Origin: an uncultured Oscillospiraceae bacterium
GTDB lineage: Bacteria > Bacillota > Clostridia > Oscillospirales > Oscillospiraceae
Length of the DNA: 64,000 nucleotides
Direction: 5' to 3'
NCBI GenBank assembly: GCA_910588975.1
Contig: CAJUSE010000003.1
Location: 37,173 to 101,172 of the forward strand
Shown: in pieces, positions 27,735-34,128 of the stretch
Numbering within the stretch: the first letter of the stretch is position 1
How the letters are laid out: each line of letters opens with the position of its first letter
The notes under the pieces: generated by a model
What the model was told of the DNA's origin: nothing
The model's input: the letters and a program-made list of their open reading frames with translations, nothing else
Database searches by the model: none
Made by a program: the position numbers and the translations under genes

Positions 27735-29078
27735 TCAGGCGTCGTCGTAGGAGGGCTTCAGGTCGATGCTCTTGCCCTTCACCACACCAAAGACCACGGC
27801 CACCACGATGAACACCACGTTGATGATGACCAGGGTGGGGGTCAGGTTCCGCACGTTCAGATAGGACTTGAACACGCTGACAGCGCAGCAGATGATGGTG
27901 ATGACCCACAGAGCGCCCTGGGGGATCTTATACACAGAGCGGTTCCACTGCTCGGGCAGGATCTTGGGGATGGCAGCGGTCCGATAGGCCAGCAGGAAGG
28001 AGGTCACGCAGGCCAGCAGCTGGGACATGTTGGTCAGCATGGACACGCTCAGGCCGGACAGAGTGAAGATCACACCGATAACATAGAAGAAGGTGAGGAT
28101 CTTGTAGGGCACCTTTTTCTTGTTCAGGACGGCGAAGGACTCGGGCAGCCAGCCGTCGGCGCACATGGACAGGATGGGCTTGGTGGAGACGGCCAACTGG
28201 TTGTTCAGGGTAGAAGCCAGAGCGCAGCCGGCGCCGCCGATGATGAACACGTAATACAGAGGAGTGGGCAGGATATGGTTGGCCACGTTGACCAGGGTCT
28301 TGCCCACCTCGGGCACGGGCAGAACGCCGGCGGCCACAAAGGCGATCACGGCGTACATGGCGGCCACGAAAACGGTGGAGGTGATGACCACCAGGGGGAT
28401 GTCACGGACGGGGTTCTTGGCCTCGGCGGAGAAGCCGATGATGATGGTGGCGCCGCCGGTGGCGAAGGTCAGGGTGGCGGAGGCCTGGAGCATGCCCATC
28501 ACGCCGTCCATCATGAAATAGCCGTCCTCGACGAAGTAAGTACCCCAGCTGACCTTGTTGATGCCCATGACGCCGAACATGATCAGGGAGGCCACCAGGA
28601 TGACCACCAGGGCGTTCTGGATCTTGGCGAAGGCGTCGATGCCGATCAGGTTCAGCACGAAGAACAGGGTCAGCACGCTGAAGGCCACCAGCTTCTGAGA
28701 GGACTCAGGCCAGCCGAACAGGGGAATCAGATAAGAGGCCAGCGAGATGCCGTAGGTGGCCAGGCTGAACTGGCCCAGCAGGGTGGTAATGACGGTCATA
28801 CCGGCGAAGGTCTTGCCGGCCATCAGGCCCATCTGGGTGTAGGCGCCGCCACGGAGACGGACACAGGAACACAGGAAAATGATGGGGATAGCCTGGCAGA
28901 CGGTAATCAGAGCGGCCACCAGGAAGGAGAACACAACGCTCCGGCCTGTGGTGGCGATGGCGGCGGGCATCAGAGACATAATGCCGGCGCCGATGATCTG
29001 ACCGATTGCAGAGCCCTGAAGATCCCAGAAGCCCAGCTTTTGGTCAAGGACTTTTGTTTGGTCAACTCTCTCAGCCAT
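27735..29078 (-). CDS. APC-family amino acid permease, paralog 2
   Basis: 447 residues, about 12 helices. IGAGIMSLMPAAI in helix 1, ends SYDDA. N-terminus MAERVDQTKVLDQKLGFWDL differs from paralogs 1 and 3, and it is the most diverged of the three. Whole blocks (NPVRDIPLVVITST, FIIGGAGCALASTLNNQLA, RTAAIPKILPEQW) are shared with the others. Has its own promoter, hairpin leader and terminator. Substrate unknown. Confidence 0.92.
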   Translation of the reverse strand: MAERVDQTKVLDQKLGFWDLQGSAIGQIIGAGIMSLMPAAIATTGRSVVFSFLVAALITVCQAIPIIFLCSCVRLRGGAYTQMGLMAGKTFAGMTVITTLLGQFSLATYGISLASYLIPLFGWPESSQKLVAFSVLTLFFVLNLIGIDAFAKIQNALVVILVASLIMFGVMGINKVSWGTYFVEDGYFMMDGVMGMLQASATLTFATGGATIIIGFSAEAKNPVRDIPLVVITSTVFVAAMYAVIAFVAAGVLPVPEVGKTLVNVANHILPTPLYYVFIIGGAGCALASTLNNQLAVSTKPILSMCADGWLPESFAVLNKKKVPYKILTFFYVIGVIFTLSGLSVSMLTNMSQLLACVTSFLLAYRTAAIPKILPEQWNRSVYKIPQGALWVITIICCAVSVFKSYLNVRNLTPTLVIINVVFIVVAVVFGVVKGKSIDLKPSYDDA

Positions 29079-29230
29079 TTGGATTTTCCTCCTTTTCTTT
29101 TGCGGACACAGAATACCATTAAAAGGGCGGGCCCGCCCCTCTAATTCTATCGAACCCCCCTCATGTCCTATCAGGACATGAAAAAGCCCCTGGGGGCTTT
29201 GGAATTATGAACACACCGTGAACATTTCCG
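29079..29230 (-). promoter_or_regulatory. Leader of permease 2 with three palindromic hairpins
   Basis: H1 AAAGCCCC..GGGGCTTTTT (29181-29200), H2 CATGTCCT / AGGACATG (29162-29180) and H3 around GGGCGGGCCCGCCC (29118-29145). H1 and H2 differ in sequence from the other leaders but pair just as well. AAAGGAGGAAAATCC precedes the start. Confidence 0.7.
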
Positions 29231-29235
29231 TCTCT

Positions 29236-29265
29236 AATATACTATTTTCACAGCTGTTTCGTCAA
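29236..29265 (-). promoter_or_regulatory. Promoter of permease 2
   Basis: Minus strand TTGACG (29260-29265), 18 bases, TATATT (29236-29241). Confidence 0.65.
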
Positions 29266-29439
29266 TAGATATTTCATTTTTCGACATTTTTAACAATTTC
29301 GCAATCCGTAATTGTCGAAAATAACCAATCTGCTCTCGCCTTTTGGACAGCTCTCCCCTTCCCTTTCCAAAAAAGCCGGATCATAACGCTCCGGCGGCGG
29401 GCATTCCCCCGCCCTCTCACGGCTTTGGGCCATAAAAAA

Positions 29440-29473
29440 CCACAGCACCCCAGTCGAAGCCGGGGCGCTGTGG
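29440..29473 (-). terminator. Terminator of the aminotransferase gene
   Basis: CCACAGC.CCCC arms; the mismatch is a G-U pair only when read on minus, where TTTTTTA follows. Same family as the permease terminators. Confidence 0.85.
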
Positions 29474-29488
29474 GGATAGAAACTCTAT

Positions 29489-30700
29489 TTACTTCACGTC
29501 CGCAAAGACCTTGCCAAAGCGGTCGCACAGCTCCTCGCACTGGACCATAGGGCAGGTCAGGCACATCCGGCGCCACTGATGGGGGGTGGTGGCGGGCTCG
29601 AAGCCGGCGCCGTCACCGATGAGCACGTGGGTATCAGCGATGCGCTTGTTCAGCTCCTCGTCGGAAAGGCCCATCTCGGAGAAATCGAACCACAGCACGT
29701 AGGTGCCCTCGGGGACGGCGACCTTCACCTTGGGCAGATCCTTGTGGAAGCGATCCACCACATAGGTCAGGATCTTGTCGTAGTAGACGTTCATCTCGTC
29801 CACCCAGTCGTCGCACTCGGTGTAGGCGGAAATGACGGCCGAGATGCCGAAGGGGGAGGCGGAGCCGAAGCCCGGGTTGGCAGCGGTGTAGGTCTTGTGA
29901 AGCTCGGGGTTTTCAATGATGAGGTTGGACATGGCCAGACCGGCCACGTTGAAGGTCTTGTTGATGCCGGTGGCGGTGATGCAGTTCTTGGGGCCCAGCA
30001 CCTTCATGAAGGGCTCCACCTTCTGGCCCTTCCGGGCGATGTCGATGTGGACCTCATCGGAGACCACCAGCACACCGTGCTTTTCGCAGATCTCGCCCAG
30101 CTTTTTGATCTCCTCGGGGGTGAAGACCCGGCCGGTGGGGTTGTGGGGATGGCAGGCGATGAACATGGTGTTGTTGGCATCGGCACAGGCGGCCTCGAAG
30201 GCGGCAAAGTCGATAGTGTAATAGTTATTGGTGTTGATCATCTGCACGCCCATGAACTTGCGGCCAAAGGGCTCGATGTCCCCGTGGTAGTTGTAGGAGG
30301 GCAGCAGCACGATCACGCCCTCCCCCTCCTTAGTGAAGGTCTTGACGCAGCGGGCCAGCAGGTCGTGGGTAGCGTTAGAACCCAGAATGACATTATCGGG
30401 GGAGAAATGCCAGTCGAAGCGGTCGGCAAACCAGCGAGAGACAGCCTCGTAGTAGGACTTGGGGGTGCTGGAGTAGCCGAAGATTCCGTGCTGAGCCGTC
30501 TTGACCAGAGCCTCGGTGAGCTGGGGCGGGCACTTGAAGTCCATGTCGGCGGTGAACAGGGAGATGCGGTCCTCGGGCAGCTCCTCCAGGCCGCACATGC
30601 CCTTGATCAGCTCGCCGGCAGGGCCATCGCCGGCCCACTTGATGGAATAGCTGTAAGGTGCATGGATGCGGTCTACTACCTGGTCGAAATCGTACTTCAT
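29489..30700 (-). CDS. MalY/PatB-type PLP aminotransferase or C-S lyase
   Basis: 403 residues from the ATG at 30700 (AGGAGGG upstream). Fold type I PLP enzyme: HPHNPTGRV (184-192), SDEVH with Asp215 binding the pyridine nitrogen, and PLP Lys248 in TGINKTFNVAGLAMS. The N-terminal ISLFTADMDFKCPP and GYSSTP pattern is that of MalY/PatB, often cystathionine beta-lyases. Lies between permeases 2 and 3, so it probably acts on an imported amino acid. Which activity it has cannot be told from sequence. Confidence 0.9.
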   Translation of the reverse strand: MKYDFDQVVDRIHAPYSYSIKWAGDGPAGELIKGMCGLEELPEDRISLFTADMDFKCPPQLTEALVKTAQHGIFGYSSTPKSYYEAVSRWFADRFDWHFSPDNVILGSNATHDLLARCVKTFTKEGEGVIVLLPSYNYHGDIEPFGRKFMGVQMINTNNYYTIDFAAFEAACADANNTMFIACHPHNPTGRVFTPEEIKKLGEICEKHGVLVVSDEVHIDIARKGQKVEPFMKVLGPKNCITATGINKTFNVAGLAMSNLIIENPELHKTYTAANPGFGSASPFGISAVISAYTECDDWVDEMNVYYDKILTYVVDRFHKDLPKVKVAVPEGTYVLWFDFSEMGLSDEELNKRIADTHVLIGDGAGFEPATTPHQWRRMCLTCPMVQCEELCDRFGKVFADVK

Positions 30701-30770
30701 GTTTGTTCCCTCCTGAAAAATTTGATTTCCACCGCAGGGGTGTTTCCATGTGCGAATTACTCTGGGAACG

Positions 30771-30803
30771 CCACAGCGCCCCGGACTTACCGGGGCGCTG
30801 TGG
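30771..30803 (-). repeat. Intercistronic hairpin after permease 3
   Basis: CCACAGCGCCCCGG / CCGGGGCGCTGTGG, the same stem family as the terminators nearby, but on minus it is followed by CGTTCCCAGAG, without a T-run. Read-through into the aminotransferase gene is likely. Confidence 0.7.
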
Positions 30804-30913
30804 ATGTGCAGAAAAAGGTCACGGCGGCTTGCCGCCAGGGGACGTCCGGCTTGTCCCGTACCGGGCACTGCCCCCTATATCAGCCCCCTGGGCCCAGGGG
30901 AAGATATTGAAAA
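30804..30913 (-). promoter_or_regulatory. Structured 3' UTR of permease 3
   Basis: CCCCTGGGCCCAGGGG (30885-30900), then CTGATATAGGG, then GGTACGGGACAAGCCGG and further hairpins. It matches the 3' UTR of permease 1 in order and partly in sequence, with a paired C-to-T/G-to-A change in the first stem. Confidence 0.6.
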
Positions 30914-32254
30914 TTAGGCGTCGTCGTAGGAAACCTGCATATCAACGGTCTTGCCCTTGACCACACCGAAGATAAATGCCACCACGATCATGGCGATGTT
31001 GAAGATCAACAGGCCGCCGCTGAGGGAGGAAGCGTTCATGTAGGTGGAGAACAGAGAGCCGGCCAGAGCGATGAAGGCCATGATATTCAGCACGCCCTGG
31101 CTGACCTTGAACTTGGACTTGGCCCACTGCTCAGGCAGGATCTTGGGAATGGCGGCAGTCCGCACGGCAATGATAGCGCCGGTGACACCGGTAATGACCA
31201 GGCTCAGGTTGCCCAGAGTGGACACGTTCAGGCCGGACAGGGTGGCGATGACGGCGATGGCGATGGAGAGGCTCAGGATCTTATAGGGCACCTTCTTCTT
31301 GTTCAGAGCGGCGAAGGAGGCGGGCAGCCAGCCGTCGTCACACATGGCCATGATGGGCTTGGTGCCGGAGGCCAGGCCGTTGTTCAGGGTAGAGGCCAGA
31401 GCGCAGCCGGCGCCGCCGATGATGAACACGTAGTACAGCGGGGTGGGCAGGATGTGGTTGGCCACATTCACCAGGGAGTTGCCGATCTCGGGCACAGGCA
31501 GGATGCCAGCGGCCACAAAGGCCAGGATGGCGTACATGCAGGCCACAAACAGCGTGGAGGTGATAACCACCAGGGGGATATCACGAACGGGATTCTTACA
31601 CTCGGCAGACAGGCCAATGACCATGGTGGCGCCGCCAGTGGCGAAGGTCAGCAGGCCGGCGGCCTGGCACATACCCATAACGCCATTCATCATGTAATAG
31701 CCGTCCTCGTTGGAGAAGTAGGTGCCCCACTGGACCTTGGTGATGCCCATGACGCCGAACATGACCAGAGAGCCGATGAGAACCACCACCAGGGCGTTCT
31801 GGATCTTGGCAAAGGCGTCAATGCCCATCAGGTTCAGGACGTAGAACACCAGCAGGACCACAAGGGCGATCCACTTCTCGCTGGACTCGGGCCAGCCAAA
31901 CAGGGGCCGGACATAGGCGGCCAGCGACAGGCCCATCATGGCGTTGCCGAACTGGCCCAGCAGAGTGGTGATCACGCTCATGCCGGCGAAGGTCTTGCCG
32001 GCCATGAGGCCCATCTGGGTGTAGGCGCCGCCACGGAGACGGACGCAGGAGGTCAGGAAGATAACGGGAATAGCGCCGGCACAGGTGATGACGGCAGCAA
32101 TGATGAACGAGAACACGACAGAACGGCCGGTGAAGCCGATAGCGGCGGGCAGCAGAGACATGATGCCGGCGCCGATGATCTGACCGATGGCGGAACCCTG
32201 AAGATCCCAGAAACCAAGTTTTTGCTCAAGTTGTTTGGTACTTGCTTCAGCCAT
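30914..32254 (-). CDS. APC-family amino acid permease, paralog 3
   Basis: 446 residues from the ATG at 32254 (AAGGAGG upstream); the open frame continues upstream through the leader but has no start with a ribosome binding site. About 12 helices, IGAGIMSLLPAAIG in helix 1, C-terminal SYDDA. Nearly the same N-terminus as paralog 1. Likely transcribed with the aminotransferase downstream. Substrate unknown. Confidence 0.92.
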   Translation of the reverse strand: MAEASTKQLEQKLGFWDLQGSAIGQIIGAGIMSLLPAAIGFTGRSVVFSFIIAAVITCAGAIPVIFLTSCVRLRGGAYTQMGLMAGKTFAGMSVITTLLGQFGNAMMGLSLAAYVRPLFGWPESSEKWIALVVLLVFYVLNLMGIDAFAKIQNALVVVLIGSLVMFGVMGITKVQWGTYFSNEDGYYMMNGVMGMCQAAGLLTFATGGATMVIGLSAECKNPVRDIPLVVITSTLFVACMYAILAFVAAGILPVPEIGNSLVNVANHILPTPLYYVFIIGGAGCALASTLNNGLASGTKPIMAMCDDGWLPASFAALNKKKVPYKILSLSIAIAVIATLSGLNVSTLGNLSLVITGVTGAIIAVRTAAIPKILPEQWAKSKFKVSQGVLNIMAFIALAGSLFSTYMNASSLSGGLLIFNIAMIVVAFIFGVVKGKTVDMQVSYDDA

Positions 32255-32455
32255 AAGATTTTCCTCCTTTTCTTTTGCGAACACAGGAATAGGATCAATA
32301 TTAAAAAGGCGGGCCCGCCCTTTTAACCATATTGAGCTACCCTCATGGCCAGTACTGGCCATGGAAAAAGGGTACCCTTTTTGAGCATTTGAATCCCCGC
32401 TCTGTCAGCTTTGCCGTTAGCCATGGAGCTTCTTTTTTACGCCTTAGATTACTTT
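32255..32455 (-). promoter_or_regulatory. Leader of permease 3 with three palindromic hairpins
   Basis: H1 AAAAAGGGTACCCTTTTT (32365-32382), H2 CATGGCCAGTACTGGCCATG (32344-32363, a perfect palindrome) and H3 around GGCGGGCCCGCC with TTTTTAA (32301-32326). Confidence 0.7.
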
Positions 32456-32459
32456 ATAC

Positions 32460-32489
32460 AGTATACTATCCAAAAGCACAGCACGTCAA
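32460..32489 (-). promoter_or_regulatory. Promoter of permease 3
   Basis: Minus strand TTGACG (32484-32489), 18 bases, TATACT (32460-32465). All three permease promoters share TTGACG. Confidence 0.7.
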
Positions 32490-32642
32490 GGACTGTTTAT
32501 ATTTTCTCCGTTTTTCACAGTTTAGCGCTTTGTTTTTGTTGAAATCGACCAAATTCGACATTCCCTCTCCCTTGCCGCTCCCCTGCACCTCTCCCCTCCC
32601 CCCACCATAGAATGGTCTGAAGCGGGCAAAGGAGGGGGAGCT

Positions 32643-33032
32643 GTGGAGGACAATGCCCTGGGTAAGGTGCTGGACAGTCTGGACACCTCATCCTTCTTTT
32701 TGCTCTGTGTTCTGGCATCAGTCTGTCTGTCCTACCGGGTCCTGGCCCTTCAGCGCAGGCAGCTTGTGACAGGGGGCACGGAGAGAACGGACCTCTTCCC
32801 TCTCCAGCTGGGCGCTTCGGCCCTGGTACTGGGCGCTCTGGGCTATTTTTTCTCCCTCTCCCTGGACCGGTTGAGGGAGACCTGCCCGGAGGGTGGGCGG
32901 GAATACGCCTCCGCCCGGGTCAATGCCCTGGCCTCAGCCCTGGTGCTGGCGGCTGCCCTGCTGCGGCTGGGAGAGCTGCTCGCAAACCGGGGGCAGGAGA
33001 GCCTGGAGGACGAGGAGCTGCCCGCTTTTTAG
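32643..33032 (+). CDS. Small integral membrane protein
   Basis: 129 residues starting at GTG, with AAAGGAGGGGG upstream. Three transmembrane segments at about 17-37, 51-74 and 88-114, then an acidic tail. First of three plus-strand genes that end with a cortex hydrolase and a GerQ-like protein, so it may be part of a germination or spore-coat unit. Family not recognised. Confidence 0.75.
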   Translation: MEDNALGKVLDSLDTSSFFLLCVLASVCLSYRVLALQRRQLVTGGTERTDLFPLQLGASALVLGALGYFFSLSLDRLRETCPEGGREYASARVNALASALVLAAALLRLGELLANRGQESLEDEELPAF

Positions 33033-33052
33033 CCCCCAAAAGGAGTGATACA

Positions 33053-33487
33053 ATGGCATATTCCGACCTGGAGTGCCTGGCCCGCATCATCAAATGCGAG
33101 GCCGGGGGCGAGGGGGAAAACGGCATGAAGGCCGTGGCCAGCGTGGTGATGAACCGGGTGGAGATTACATACGGCGAGTACTCCAGGTACAAAACCGTCA
33201 GGCAGGTGGTCTTTCAGCCCCGGCAGTTCGTCTGCGCCATGGAGACGGTGGGTGGAGAGTATAACGCCCAGAACATCTACAACATGTCTCTGGAGCAGAT
33301 CCACTGGGATATTGCCGAGTGGGCCATGGCGGGCCACCGGCTGACCAACCTGGGCCAGGCCCTGTGGTTCTTCAACCCATATAGCCCCAACTGCAAGCCC
33401 AATTTCCCCTCTAAGGTGGGGTATTTTGTCATCCGCATCGGTGACCACTGCTTCTACAACCCCACCTCGGCCTACGCCGACACCTGA
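33053..33487 (+). CDS. cwlJ: Spore cortex-lytic hydrolase, CwlJ type
   Basis: 144 residues, a complete SleB/CwlJ Hydrolase_2 domain with no signal peptide or peptidoglycan-binding domain, which is the CwlJ build. Likely catalytic Glu16 in IKCEAGGEGENGMKAVASVV; MNRV and ALWFFNPYSPNC are conserved. CwlJ is made in the mother cell, placed in the coat and breaks down cortex on germination, activated by Ca-dipicolinate. The next gene encodes a GerQ-like protein, the known partner of CwlJ. Confidence 0.85.
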   Translation: MAYSDLECLARIIKCEAGGEGENGMKAVASVVMNRVEITYGEYSRYKTVRQVVFQPRQFVCAMETVGGEYNAQNIYNMSLEQIHWDIAEWAMAGHRLTNLGQALWFFNPYSPNCKPNFPSKVGYFVIRIGDHCFYNPTSAYADT

Positions 33488-33532
33488 CCTACTCCAAATC
33501 CCCTTTATCCCGCAAATCAGGAGGTAATGACC

Positions 33533-34075
33533 GTGGCACAACTCTATTCCGACCCTATGCAAAACCCCGCCCTGCGCTCGGCCCTGGCCGCTGTGAGCCA
33601 GAGCGGCTCCATCTCCACCCCGCCCCAGCAGGACTTCGACACCCCTGCCATGGAGGGCTCCATGCAGCAGTTCCTGGCCGACAACCTGGGCCAGTATGTG
33701 GTGGTGGAATTTCTGGTGGGCACCCAGACCCTGACCACCAAGGCCGGGCTACTCTATGCCGTGGGCACCAGCGTGGTCACCCTCTACCAGGAGCTGAGCC
33801 AGACCTTTGTGACCTGCGACATCTTCTCCGTCAAGTTTGTCACCTTCTACCTGCCCGGCCGCCGGCCCTGGCAGGTGGCTAACCCCCTTTTCGGCCAGCA
33901 GCCCCCCTCCGGCCTGTCCGGCGGCGGCTCCATGCAGAACGATTACAGCATGGGCATGGGGACTGGGGTAGTGGGAGGGGAGCCCGCCCCGGGCTACGCT
34001 CCTCCCATGGACATGGCCGGCTGGAACGGCCAGAACGGCCTGCCTGCAGGCCAGATGCCCCCCGCCTGGGGCTGA
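33533..34075 (+). CDS. GerQ-like spore coat protein, probable CwlJ partner
   Basis: 180 residues from the GTG at 33533, eight bases after AGGAGG; the ATG at 33527 is too close. A central domain of about 70 residues (FLADNLGQYVVVEFLVG ... FVTCDIFSVKFVTFYLPG) resembles the GerQ core, and a Gln/Pro/Gly/Met-rich tail follows. Bacillus GerQ has a similar two-part build and is needed for CwlJ localisation. Position directly after the CwlJ-type gene supports the call; sequence similarity alone would not. Confidence 0.6.
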   Translation: MAQLYSDPMQNPALRSALAAVSQSGSISTPPQQDFDTPAMEGSMQQFLADNLGQYVVVEFLVGTQTLTTKAGLLYAVGTSVVTLYQELSQTFVTCDIFSVKFVTFYLPGRRPWQVANPLFGQQPPSGLSGGGSMQNDYSMGMGTGVVGGEPAPGYAPPMDMAGWNGQNGLPAGQMPPAWG

Positions 34076-34088
34076 GTGCGAGCAACAA

Positions 34089-34124
34089 AAAGGAGGACCG
34101 CACCGTGGGGTGCGGTCCTCCTTT
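34089..34124. terminator. Bidirectional terminator
   Basis: AAAGGAGGACCGCACC / GGTGCGGTCCTCCTTT with loop GTGG, between the converging GerQ-like and surface-protein genes. Confidence 0.9.
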
Positions 34125-34128
34125 CTCT

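Noticed and set aside
27233..32455. T-box riboswitch in the permease leaders
   Set aside because: No T-box sequence, specifier loop or long stem I; the leaders are simple palindromes.
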